This document shows positions 1 to 12,714 of a stretch of DNA of 64,000 nucleotides, one piece after another. Each line of letters opens with the position of its first letter. The stretch's first letter is position 1. Origin of the DNA: UBA4479 sp963974935. Its GTDB lineage: Bacteria; Pseudomonadota; Alphaproteobacteria; Rhodospirillales; Casp-alpha2. The notes under the pieces are model-generated. The model did no database searches. It was not told where the DNA came from and saw only the letters and a program-made list of their open reading frames with translations. The translations under genes and the position numbers were made by a program. The stretch spans positions 29,734 to 93,733 of the forward strand of contig CAXBEV010000014.1 in assembly GCA_963974935.1 (NCBI GenBank), given 5' to 3'.

Positions 1-1
1 C

Positions 2-1015
2 GCCCGGGCATTGACGAAACCAATTTCCCTATTGGCCGATGATACCCGTCGCATCCAGCAGTTTGAATTGAACGACCCATCAATCGTTACATCAAACTTT
101 TCGGAAATTGATGACCTTGGGCATTCTATCGGCGCGATGAAAAAAACTCTCAGGTATGTCAGTTGGTATATTCCGGAAGTGATTGTCAGAAAACTTATTC
201 AAGAAGGCAAAGAACCGACATTGGGCGGAGACACACGCGAAGTCACAATCATGTTCACGGACGTGGCGAATTTTACCAGCCTTTCGGAACTGATGAAACC
301 GTCAGACCTGATGCGGAAATTATCGTCGTATCTCGATTGCTTCTCTCGGGAAATCCGTGCCGAACACGGGATTGTCGATAAATTCATCGGCGACGCTGTC
401 ATGGCGGTGTGGAATGCTTTCGGTGATCAAACGGACCATGCGTATCATGCGTGCATTGCCGCGTTAAGGTGCTGTGAGGCTAATGATAAACTCAATGAGA
501 CATGGCGCGGTTTCGGCTGGCCGGAAATGAATACACGCATCGGCATTCATTTGGGTGATGCTATTATCGGAAATATCGGTTCCGCTGAACGCATGGAATT
601 TACAACCATCGGCGCGACAGTTAACACAGCAGCGCGCCTTGAGGGTATGAATAAAATTTACGGGACCCGCTTACTCGTAAGCGAAGAAGTTTATCTACGA
701 GTCCAAGATCAGTTTTTAATGCGTCCGGTTGATATCGTTATTCCTAAGGGCAACTCAAAACCGATAGAAGTTTATGAACTCGCCGGGACGCTGCAAGACA
801 ACGGTACAATTACGGCAAGCACAGATGACAGGCGCCGTTTTGCGCTTTGGCAAAGTGTATATACCCACCTTCGAACCAAAAACTGGGACGGCGCATTGAG
901 GCGGATTATTCCTTACCTAGAGAAGTATCCGAACGATCACGTGGCACAAGTCTATATGGCGCGGATACGAGAAGAGATGAGCTTGTTGGAAAACGAATCG
1001 ACTTATGATGTGTAA
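2..1015 (+). CDS. class III adenylate cyclase with HAMP, 5'-truncated by window edge
   Basis: This enzyme makes a cyclic nucleotide, most likely cAMP, from its triphosphate at the inner face of the membrane. The frame is open to the window edge (Ala-Arg-Ala precede a TTG), so the N-terminal sensor and membrane segments lie outside. The visible part starts in a HAMP-like linker (about 55 residues). The cyclase domain follows, with both metal aspartates (FTDVANF and KFIGDAV) and the transition-state Asn/Arg pair in VNTAARLE. The purine-specifying positions read Lys (DKFIGD) and Thr (FTTIG), the usual bacterial adenylate-cyclase pattern. A helical tail of about 80 residues follows the domain. 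It ends 139 bases before a hybrid kinase on the same strand. The cyclase assignment is firm; ATP rather than GTP specificity is inferred from two residues. Confidence 0.88.
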   Translation, partial: ARALTKPISLLADDTRRIQQFELNDPSIVTSNFSEIDDLGHSIGAMKKTLRYVSWYIPEVIVRKLIQEGKEPTLGGDTREVTIMFTDVANFTSLSELMKPSDLMRKLSSYLDCFSREIRAEHGIVDKFIGDAVMAVWNAFGDQTDHAYHACIAALRCCEANDKLNETWRGFGWPEMNTRIGIHLGDAIIGNIGSAERMEFTTIGATVNTAARLEGMNKIYGTRLLVSEEVYLRVQDQFLMRPVDIVIPKGNSKPIEVYELAGTLQDNGTITASTDDRRRFALWQSVYTHLRTKNWDGALRRIIPYLEKYPNDHVAQVYMARIREEMSLLENESTYDV

Positions 1016-1154
1016 AAGTAAATTTGGATCGCCGGAATTCTGGAAAGCGCCATCTCATTTTTTTGAATGAAGCCATAGCTATGGCCACATCGTACGCTTT
1101 CGTCACGTCCATTAATGTGCGACGACAGATGCTTAAAGTGCGCTATGGTGGTGC

Positions 1155-4894
<3,740 letters not shown>

Positions 4895-4898
<4 letters not shown>

Positions 4899-5803
4899 AT
4901 CTACCTGACACGCCGTCGAAAATTCTGATTGTCGATGATGAGCCGCTGAACATCGAAGTCCTCAGCGAGACCCTCGAAGATATGGGCGATATTTCGTTCG
5001 CAACAGACGGCGATACGGCGCTAAAGCTGGCCGCCGAAATTCGCCCCGACATCATCTTGTTGGATGTCATGATGCCGGGTATGGATGGCTATGAAGTCTG
5101 TCGTCGCCTCAAAGAGTCACCGGAAACCAAAAATATTCCGGTGATTTTCGTAACCGCCCTTGCTGATGAGGCCGATGAAGCCAAGGGAATCAAAATCGGC
5201 GCCATTGATTATGTCACCAAGCCGGTCAACGCGACCATCGTCATCGCGCGTACGCGTAACCACTTGGAACTTAAACGCTATCGTGATTACCTAACAGAGA
5301 TCGCGTTTGTGGATGGCCTGACCGAAATTGCCAACCGCCGCCGCTTCGATGAACACATCGAAATGGAATGGCAGCGCGCACGGCGATCCAGCGATTGGTT
5401 GTCGGTGGTACTGTTGGATATCGATCACTTTAAGCAGTTCAACGACACCTATGGCCACCAAGCTGGCGACGATTGCCTAAGGAAAGTCGCAGCGGCTCTC
5501 AAAAAAGTAGCCCACCGCCCAGCCGACTTGATCGCGCGCTACGGCGGTGAAGAGTTTGTCGGCGTCCTACCGCAGACTGACGCCGACGGCGCCGAAGCGC
5601 TCGGCAATGCGCTGCGAGAAGCCGTCAGCGCCCTGAACATTCCACATAAAGATTCAAGCGCCGCAGGCCACGTGACCATCAGCGTCGGCGCTGCCAGCAT
5701 TGAAGTGCCGAAAGACGGCGAATACAGCGCATTGGTCAAGGCTGCCGACAATAACTTGTATAAGGCTAAAGAAGGCGGGCGCAACCGCGTCGTCGCCAGC
5801 TAG
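4895..5803 (+). CDS. PleD-like response regulator diguanylate cyclase (REC-GGDEF)
   Basis: This cytoplasmic protein of 302 residues makes cyclic di-GMP under phosphorylation control. The N-terminal receiver has the acidic pair near residue 14 and phospho-acceptor Asp57 in LLDVMMP. The C-terminal GGDEF domain keeps the catalytic GGEEF at residues 217-221, so it should be active. RPAD lies exactly five residues before GGEEF and matches the RxxD inhibitory I-site, which predicts product feedback inhibition. The ATG overlaps the TGA of the upstream hybrid kinase (ATGA), a strong sign that the two form a kinase/effector pair. A single-domain receiver follows 75 bases downstream. Confidence 0.93.
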
Positions 5804-5878
5804 ATGATCCAAGATTGGCCACCGCTTTGACATTGAAGTCATTACACAGCCATTCTTTGAAAAAGGATACGCATCGAC

Positions 5879-6244
5879 ATGAGTAAAATTCTGGTCATTG
5901 AAGACGAAGAAATCCTGGCCGAAATCTTGGTCATGGGTCTTGGCGCGGATGGTCACACGGTCATCACGGCGGGCGATGGTGTTGCCGGCCTCGAAGCTGC
6001 CCGCAGCGAAAATCCAGACCTGGTCGTCACAGATATGAGCCTGCCAAAAATGACCGGTTGGGAATTGGTCGAAAAGCTCCGCGCGGACCCTGTGACGGCG
6101 GCTGTGCCGATCATCGCCATGACCGCCCACACAACGGCAGACGATCGTTCAGCTGCCTATGCGGCAGGCGTGTCTGCGTATGAGAAAAAGCCAATCGATA
6201 TGGCACGGCTAAAAGCCAAAGTCACCGAACTGCTGGGCACCTAA
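5879..6244 (+). CDS. single-domain response regulator (CheY-like)
   Basis: A 121-residue receiver with no output domain. It has the acidic pair at Glu8-Asp9, the phospho-acceptor Asp52 in VTDMSLP, the conserved Thr in MTAHT and the Lys in KKPID. The methionine-threonine-alanine-histidine segment resembles receivers of hybrid kinases rather than chemotaxis CheY, so it may shuttle phosphate from the upstream HPt domain. It sits between the diguanylate cyclase and fliL on the same strand, so a role in motility or the sessile switch is plausible but inferred from context only. Confidence 0.88.
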   Translation: MSKILVIEDEEILAEILVMGLGADGHTVITAGDGVAGLEAARSENPDLVVTDMSLPKMTGWELVEKLRADPVTAAVPIIAMTAHTTADDRSAAYAAGVSAYEKKPIDMARLKAKVTELLGT

Positions 6245-6277
6245 AGCCCTCAAAAATCTTCGGGAGAGGAAACCGTC

Positions 6278-6793
6278 ATGGCCGAGGAAGAAACAGACTC
6301 CGCACCCGCTAAAAAGAAGCGTAAAAAAGGCGGCAAGGCCAAAGGCGGCAAAGCGGGCAAGATCATCATCATTTGCAGCGCGCTTGTCGTTGTTCTCTCA
6401 CTGTTAAGCGGGCTCTCATATTACTTGGGCGTCGTGCACATGGTGATGGGCTGGGAACAGCCGCAGACCCAAGCCGAGTTGGAGCTTGGCAAACCAGTCT
6501 ACTACAGCCTGCCGCAAATTCGCACCGATTTAAAAACCAACGAATGCCGCGCGCCGTTTATCCGCGCCACCGTCGACGTGCAACTCGCGCCGGGCGATGT
6601 GGGGCGCCTGGAAGGTGCGCAAGATCAAGTGATGGACGCGATCTTAACCCACCTTCGCGGCCAAGAACGTCAACACGTGGTCGGCAAAGCAGGTTCGGAA
6701 CGATTGCGATTCGAGTTGGTGCAAATCATCGAGAACATCATTCGCCCTGCAAAGGTGCAAACCATCTTGTTCAAGGAATTGGTGCTGCAATAG
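6278..6793 (+). CDS. fliL: flagellar basal body-associated protein FliL
   Basis: FliL is a single-pass inner-membrane protein that surrounds the flagellar stator and supports motor torque. The 171-residue protein has a short Lys-rich cytoplasmic segment (about residues 12-28), one membrane helix (about 29-51) and a periplasmic domain. It ends in ILFKELVLQ, the characteristic FliL C-terminus. A GGAGAGG ribosome-binding site lies before the ATG. No other flagellar gene is in the window, so this is an isolated fliL or paralogue at the end of the signalling block. It converges on prfB, leaving 30 bases between the stops. Confidence 0.88.
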   Translation: MAEEETDSAPAKKKRKKGGKAKGGKAGKIIIICSALVVVLSLLSGLSYYLGVVHMVMGWEQPQTQAELELGKPVYYSLPQIRTDLKTNECRAPFIRATVDVQLAPGDVGRLEGAQDQVMDAILTHLRGQERQHVVGKAGSERLRFELVQIIENIIRPAKVQTILFKELVLQ

Positions 6794-6823
6794 AACGGTG
6801 GGTCAGGGGGAATAAAACGGACC

Positions 6824-7943
6824 CTAGCCGATTTCTTCCTGGGTCTGTTGTATTTTTGATGCCAACGCGGCTTCGAGAAACATATCGATGTCCCCATCAA
6901 GCACGCCGCTGGTGTTCGACGTCTCGACGTCGGTCCGCAGGTCTTTGACCATTTGATAGGGCTGCAGCACGTACGATCTGATCTGATGTCCCCAGCCGAT
7001 ATCGGTCTTGCTATCATTGGCAATCTGCGCCGCATCTTCGCGCTTTTTTAGCTCCATCTCATACAGCCGTGCGCGCAGCATCGACATCGCCTGGGCACGG
7101 TTTTTGTGCTGCGAGCGGTCGTTTTGGCACTGCACGACGATGCCTGATGGTTGGTGCGTGATGCGGATCGCGCTCTCGGTCTTGTTGACATGCTGTCCGC
7201 CGGCGCCCGACGCGCGATAGGTATCAATGCGCAGGTCTTTCTCATCGATATCAATGTCGATATTATCGTCGATCACCGGGGTCACATAAGTCGATGCAAA
7301 ACTGGTGTGCCGACGCGCCGACGAGTCGTACGGCGAGATGCGCACCAAGCGATGCACGCCGCTTTCCGTCTTCAACCAACCATAGGCATTCTCGCCGCTG
7401 ATTTTCACCGTCGTCGACTTGATGCCGGCTTCTTCGCCCGGGCTTTCTTCGAGCCATTCGGTGGTATAGCCGTGCTGGTCCGCCCAGCGCGTGTACATGC
7501 GTAAAAGGATTTCCGCCCAGTCCTGCGCCTCGGTGCCGCCGGCGCCGGCCTGCACCAACAAGAAGCAGTCGTTAGCATCCGCTTCACCGGACAGTAGGGT
7601 TTTCAGCTGGGCCTTTTGCGCGCGCACCAACAAGCTGTTCATAACGTCTTCGGCTTCCGCCAAAACGTCTTTATCGTCCTCGGCTTCAGCGAGTTCGATC
7701 AGGTCCAGGGTATCGCGCAGGTCGTTGAACAGGCTGTCGACCTCTTTGATGCCGCCCTCAAGCTGCGTGCGTTCACGCATTAAGGTCTGTGCCTTATCCG
7801 GGTCGTTCCACAGATCGGGGCTTTCGGCGAGAGCGTTCAGTTCTTCGAGGCGGAGCTTGGCTTGATCGTAGTCAAAGATGCCTCCTCAGCAGTCCTGCGG
7901 ACTGCTCGATCTCGTCGGCCATGGATTGAAATTCGGCGCGCAT
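6824..7943 (-). CDS. prfB: peptide chain release factor 2 (programmed +1 frameshift)
   Basis: RF2 recognises UGA and UAA and triggers peptide release. The gene is in two frames. A 23-codon leader runs from ATG at 7943 to CTT at 7877-7875 and is followed by an in-frame TGA (7874-7872). Slipping one base forward gives GAC (7873-7871) and opens the main frame, which runs to 6824, for 372 residues in total. The main part has the GGQ peptidyl-hydrolysis motif in GAGGQHVNK and SPYDS at the stop-codon recognition loop (the usual tripeptide is SPF). An internal AUG at 7780 opens a long frame, but it would cut off the N-terminal domain, so the frameshifted start is clearly right. Confidence 0.96.
7871..7886 (-). 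promoter_or_regulatory. prfB programmed +1 frameshift site
   Basis: On the minus strand the sequence reads AGGAGG, CAT, CTT, TGA, C. A perfect internal Shine-Dalgarno hexamer (7886-7881) sits three bases before the CTT slippery codon and the UGA. This is the classic RF2 autoregulation element: when RF2 is scarce, the ribosome pauses at UGA and slips +1. The E. coli element has the same layout with AGGGGG and TAT. Confidence 0.96.
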
Positions 7944-8012
7944 CTCAATTTCCTCAAATTGTGTTGCGCCCTTGTAGCGCCCCGGCGCGCGCCGCTCAAG
8001 ACGAACATCAAA

Positions 8013-10484
8013 TCAGTAAAGTCCACCCGTTCCCGTCGATGGGGTGCCGGAGAATGCAGGATCACCCGACGTCTCGCTCCATCCTTGGCCTTCGATGACG
8101 CCGGCCTGGTCGGTGGGCGATGTGCCGTTTTTATAGGCTTCTAAGATCACGTCCTTATCGCCGGGGCGGGCGGGCTCGCCGGTGCGGGCATTGATGCGGA
8201 CCAGGCGAATACCGGGCGGCGTGCGGAACGGGATCGCCGGTTGGTTTTTCAACGCAATCTCCATGAAATCTTTAAACACAGGTGCTGCAACCGAAGACCC
8301 GGTTTCGCGCTTACCCAGCGGAGTCGGCTCGTCAAAACCGATGAACACACCAACCGCCAGGTCGGGCGCAAAGCCGACGAACCACGTATCGCGCTCTTCG
8401 TTGGTGGTGCCGGTTTTACCGGCGAGCGGTTTGCCGACGGTACTGACGCGACGCCCGGTGCCGCGCTGCACGACGCCCTCCAGCATGCCGACGATCTGAT
8501 AAGCACTGGCCGGATCCGTCATCTGCTTTCGAGTGTCGGGCACCTCCGGCACGCGTTGATTATCCCACACATCAACTCGGCACGCCTCGCACGCGCGTGC
8601 GTCATGACGAAACACGGTGCGGCCCAAACGGTCCTGCACCCGGTCGATCAAAGTCGGTGTGACGCGCTTGCCGCCATTGACCAGCATCGCATAGGCGGTC
8701 GTGAGCCGCTCTAATGTCGTCTCAGCCGAGCCCAATGACATCGCTAAGGTTTCCGGCATGTTATCGACGATATTAAAGCGTTCGGCATATTCGGCGACCT
8801 TGTCCATCCCAATCGCCTGCGCGAGGCGCACCGTCATCAAGTTGCGGGATTTCTCAATGCCGAGCCGCATCGTCGAAATGCCGTAAAATTTGTTACCATA
8901 GTTGGCCGGACGCCACTTCGGCAGCCCCGGCCCTTGATCAATCACGAACGGCGCATCCAAGATTTTCGTGGACGGCGTATAGCCTTGATCCAGCGCCGCC
9001 AGATACACAAACGGCTTGAACGCAGAGCCCGGCTGGCGGGCGGCTTGCGTGGTGCGGTTGAACTGGCTGCGCGCATAATCGTAGCCGCCGGCCATGGCCA
9101 GCACGCGCCCAGTGTGCGGATCAATCGCAATGATGCCGCCATTCACTTCCGGAATTTGTTTCAGCGCATACACCGGTCGCGGGCGCGGTGCCTGATCTTT
9201 TTCAGGCCCTCGCCGCTCGACGATAATCACATCGCCGGCGGTTAACACGTCGGACGGCTTGGACACCGCCTTACCGACTTTTTGTTTTTCAAGGGCTTCG
9301 CGGGCCCACGTCAACTCGTCCATCGGGATCAAACCGAGCGTGCCGTCTTCGACCCCAACGCTGGCTTCACCCGCTTTGTCGTCAACACCGATCACCACAG
9401 CCAATAGTTGTTCGCCCATGCCTTCGGGGCGGCTGACGGTACCCAAGTATGCCCGCCAATCAAGCGCCGCATCAAAGCGTCGCCCCGCCGGCGCCGTGGT
9501 CACCGGGCCGCGGTAGCCATGCCGCCGGTCATAGGCTTCAAGGCCGGCGCGCAGCGTTTTGCGGGCCGCACGTTGCAGCCTTGGATCTAATGTGGTGCGT
9601 ACGGAAAGGCCGCCTTTATAGAGCTGATCCTCGCCGAAGCGATCAACCAGCTCACGCCGCACCTCTTCGGTGAAATAGTCGGCAGAGACGAACTCGGCCT
9701 CTTCGCGGCTTGCGGTCAGCAAGGGTGCCGCCATCGCATCGCGCGCCGCATCGAGATCGATGCGCCCGTCTTCGAGCATCCGCCCTACGACCCAGTTGCG
9801 CCGGCCCTTGGCAGCATCGGGCTTGGTCAGCGGATTATAGTTGTTGGGGGCTTTCGGCAGAGCAGCTAAAAATGCCGCTTCAGCAATGCTGAGCTCGTTC
9901 AAGGATTTGTTAAAATAATTAAGCGCCGCTGCCGCCACACCGTACGATCCGAAGCCCAGATAGATTTCGTTTAGATACAATTCTAAAATTTTGTCCTTGG
10001 CGAACGTCCGTTCGATCCGCACGGCAAGTATGGCTTCTTTGACTTTCCGCTCGACCGAAACTTCGTTGGTCAGCAAAAAGTTCTTTGCGACCTGCTGGGT
10101 AATCGTCGATGCCCCCACCAACCGCCGACCCGTCGCAAAATTTCGCACGTTGATCAGCACAGCCCGCGCAACGCCCGTATAATCAATGCCCGAATGTGCG
10201 TAGAAACTTTTATCTTCCGCCGACAAGAACGCATTAATGACCTGGCGCGGCATCGCCTCAATCGGCACAAAGGCACGTTTTTCCAGCGCGAACTCAGCCA
10301 GCAGGCGCCCGTCGCCAGCGTGGACGCGGGTCATCACCTGCGGATTATAGGTGGCCAGTTGACGATAATCCGGCAGGCCTTGTCCGTATTTGTACAACAC
10401 CCAAAAACCAATGCCGCCGATGCCGCCGCCGATCAACAACACCAACACCAAAGAGATCAGGAAAAATTTCAAGAAAAACTTCAT
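8013..10484 (-). CDS. mrcA: penicillin-binding protein 1A (bifunctional transglycosylase/transpeptidase)
   Basis: This class A PBP polymerises glycan strands from lipid II and cross-links the stem peptides on the periplasmic side. The start ATG at 10484 (823 residues) is preferred over a GTG two codons upstream. An N-terminal membrane anchor (about residues 5-28) is followed by the GT51 domain with the catalytic Glu in SAEDKSFYAHSG and the GASTITQQ and RKVKE motifs. The transpeptidase domain has SAFK (SxxK, nucleophile Ser), SRN (SxN) and KTGTT (KTG). The inserted region between the two domains is the OB-like insert of PBP1A. It lies downstream of an amidase gene on the same strand, so two peptidoglycan genes are adjacent. 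Confidence 0.95.
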   Translation of the reverse strand: MKFFLKFFLISLVLVLLIGGGIGGIGFWVLYKYGQGLPDYRQLATYNPQVMTRVHAGDGRLLAEFALEKRAFVPIEAMPRQVINAFLSAEDKSFYAHSGIDYTGVARAVLINVRNFATGRRLVGASTITQQVAKNFLLTNEVSVERKVKEAILAVRIERTFAKDKILELYLNEIYLGFGSYGVAAAALNYFNKSLNELSIAEAAFLAALPKAPNNYNPLTKPDAAKGRRNWVVGRMLEDGRIDLDAARDAMAAPLLTASREEAEFVSADYFTEEVRRELVDRFGEDQLYKGGLSVRTTLDPRLQRAARKTLRAGLEAYDRRHGYRGPVTTAPAGRRFDAALDWRAYLGTVSRPEGMGEQLLAVVIGVDDKAGEASVGVEDGTLGLIPMDELTWAREALEKQKVGKAVSKPSDVLTAGDVIIVERRGPEKDQAPRPRPVYALKQIPEVNGGIIAIDPHTGRVLAMAGGYDYARSQFNRTTQAARQPGSAFKPFVYLAALDQGYTPSTKILDAPFVIDQGPGLPKWRPANYGNKFYGISTMRLGIEKSRNLMTVRLAQAIGMDKVAEYAERFNIVDNMPETLAMSLGSAETTLERLTTAYAMLVNGGKRVTPTLIDRVQDRLGRTVFRHDARACEACRVDVWDNQRVPEVPDTRKQMTDPASAYQIVGMLEGVVQRGTGRRVSTVGKPLAGKTGTTNEERDTWFVGFAPDLAVGVFIGFDEPTPLGKRETGSSVAAPVFKDFMEIALKNQPAIPFRTPPGIRLVRINARTGEPARPGDKDVILEAYKNGTSPTDQAGVIEGQGWSETSGDPAFSGTPSTGTGGLY

Positions 10485-10777
10485 ACGCACCCAAAGTTAG
10501 ATCGACCTGACCAGACGTTTCACCATCTTGGTCATTTACGAAAATATGTATCACGCGCCATGCATTTTGCAGAGTCCGCTTTTAGAAGAAAAATATGCCA
10601 ATTCGAAGGCAAAACGTCATTTCTCAGCACTTACACGCATCGGACTCGGTTAACCGCAGCCGACAAAACATTGAATCGTTGAATACGGATGCAGAAATCA
10701 TTGCCGATCAAAGTTATGATCGAACACTTGGAAAAGCACATCTGCGGGTTATCCGCTCAGTGTCATGATCCTGCGCG

Positions 10778-12202
10778 TTAACGCGACGCCGATTCCGTCA
10801 TCGAAAAATACTGATCCACCGCCGCAACAATCGACTGTGCGACGCGCTTACGGTGGTGCTTTGAGCGCAGCGCGCGTTCATCGTCTTTATTCGACAAAAA
10901 CCCAAGTTCGATCAGCACCGACGGGATATCCGGCGCTTTCAGGACCGCAAACCCGGCAAATCGATGTGGATTGCGCAGCACTTTCACCCGCTCGCCCAAT
11001 TCGTCCACCAAAACCGCGGCGAGGCGTGCGGATTGGTTCATGGTTTCGCGCTGTGCGAGATCAATCAATATATTGGTGACCTCGGCACTTTCGTGCGTCA
11101 GATCAATGCCGGCGATCAAGTCGGCCTTGTTCTCGCGCTCGGCCAAGGCGGCGGCCTCTTTGTCGGAGGCATTTTCAGACAAGGTATAGACCGATAGCCC
11201 GCGAACACTTTTGCTGCGAATGGTGTCGGCGTGCAGCGAGATGAACATGTCTGCGTTCTTCGCCCTTGCCCGCTCGATCCGGCCCCGCAATCTGATAAAA
11301 ATGTCCCGATCCCGGGTTAAGTGCACAGTGAAGCGACCGGTTCGCTCAAGGTGCGCCTTCAACTCACGCGCCGCCGCCAGGGTAATGTGCTTTTCGTAAA
11401 TCCCGGAAAGACCAATCGCGCCCGGATCAACGCCGCCGTGCCCGGGGTCGATGATGATCACGCGCTTTTTGACCGCACCCGGCACCGGCGGCTTCGCCGG
11501 CACTCGCACCGAGGCCAATTGCGCGCTGGCGGCATCGGCACCCTGCATGGTGCCCTGAACAGCACGAACCGCACGGATGGCCACCGGTGTCGGCGGCGTC
11601 GGCTTTATCGGCACTTTGGCGACCACGACCGCTGGCTGAACAGATTTTGTTTGCGGCGTTTTAGCCCGTGCCTTCGTTTGCGCGGTTTCCGGTTTGGCGG
11701 CAACGATTTGATCGACTCGTCCCCGCATCACAAGCGGCGGCGCCTCGACACTTTTTAAGAACGACCTGCCGCTGGCACGGGCCAAATCGATCACCAAGCG
11801 ATCAGGCTGCCCGTTTTCGGCCGGCAGCGTCATCGCATCGTGGACCCGAGACGGCTGATTGAGATCAATCACAATCCGTGAATTTCCGGGCTGAAAAAGC
11901 CCGTAGCGCAGCCGCGCCAGCACACCGACATCGCTGGGCAGCGGCTTTGCCGGCAGACGCCAGCCTACTTCCGGCAAATCGATGACGAGACGTGCAGGCC
12001 CTGCCAAGGTAAACACTTCGGCCTTAATCGGACGGTCCAAATCAATGACGATTCGCGTGGATAAACCGTGCTTGCCGACCCGCACATCGGTGACCTCGGC
12101 GTCGGCGGCCATCGCCGGCGCACCGACGGACGCGCTGAACACACACGCCGCCATCAGCGCACATGCACCGAAAAACGGGCGGAATCGGTCAAAAATCGCC
12201 AT
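10778..12202 (-). CDS. amiC: N-acetylmuramoyl-L-alanine amidase (AMIN + Amidase_3)
   Basis: A periplasmic zinc amidase that removes stem peptides from murein during cell separation. The 474-residue protein has a signal peptide (cleavage near residue 33 after AMA). An AMIN septum-targeting domain follows (about 35-150). A Pro/Lys/Ala-rich linker (about 165-240) leads to the Amidase_3 domain. Zinc ligands are the His in DPGHGG, the Glu in YEKHITL and the His in SLHAD, with the catalytic Glu in LIELGFLSN. The linker is long, as is common in alphaproteobacteria. The AmiA/B/C designation is by architecture only. It is followed by mrcA on the same strand after 293 bases. Confidence 0.92.
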   Translation of the reverse strand: MAIFDRFRPFFGACALMAACVFSASVGAPAMAADAEVTDVRVGKHGLSTRIVIDLDRPIKAEVFTLAGPARLVIDLPEVGWRLPAKPLPSDVGVLARLRYGLFQPGNSRIVIDLNQPSRVHDAMTLPAENGQPDRLVIDLARASGRSFLKSVEAPPLVMRGRVDQIVAAKPETAQTKARAKTPQTKSVQPAVVVAKVPIKPTPPTPVAIRAVRAVQGTMQGADAASAQLASVRVPAKPPVPGAVKKRVIIIDPGHGGVDPGAIGLSGIYEKHITLAAARELKAHLERTGRFTVHLTRDRDIFIRLRGRIERARAKNADMFISLHADTIRSKSVRGLSVYTLSENASDKEAAALAERENKADLIAGIDLTHESAEVTNILIDLAQRETMNQSARLAAVLVDELGERVKVLRNPHRFAGFAVLKAPDIPSVLIELGFLSNKDDERALRSKHHRKRVAQSIVAAVDQYFSMTESASR

Positions 12203-12714
12203 AATGTACGTCTGTTTTCCTTAGCCAGCGCGTATTTTCAGTCTTCAAGCCGCTTATAACGACCGAGACACCCTGCCCACAAGCTATTCTCAAAAACCTA
12301 ATAAACACCTTATGTGGCGGGGTAAAATCGCATTCCCTCACCGCGCGTATCCTACCAGCACCACATTAATACATTGTGGAAATAAAATCCTACGGTTATG
12401 TTAATAAAGACCGGTTCAGGCCGGTTGTTCTTCTGACCTTCCCCCGGTGAATACCACCGCCCGGTTCATGGTCTGTATGTGCCCGCGTTTGCTGGCACTG
12501 CCGCTAATAAAGGTTTTTCACATGCCGGTGCAAGCCGCCCAAAAGATAGCCATTGCCGACACATCGATGCCAACGGGCGCGATGATGATCGACGCCGGTG
12601 CATCTCGGGGCGCCGCCGGATTCTGCTATCACACTTATTCGCATGCCATGCCCACCGACCCCGCGCTCAGGCGCGCCGGAGGACGGGCCCGCATGCCCCG
12701 GAGTTCCCATTTCA
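12203..12714 (+). other. divergent promoter region and long 5' leader of rne
   Basis: About 510 bases between the amidase start and the RNase E start, which point away from each other. Open frames here have no protein-like character. A small hairpin (ACCGG, six-base loop, CCGGT at 12410-12425) is followed by a pyrimidine-rich run. The second half is GC-rich and could fold. Long rne leaders mediate autoregulation in other proteobacteria; whether this one does is inference. Confidence 0.4.

Noticed and set aside
12598..12714. N-terminal extension of RNase E from the ATG at 12598
   Set aside because: The family begins at MATKRMLIDA (12715); the 39 extra residues have no similarity and are Pro/Arg-rich leader sequence.
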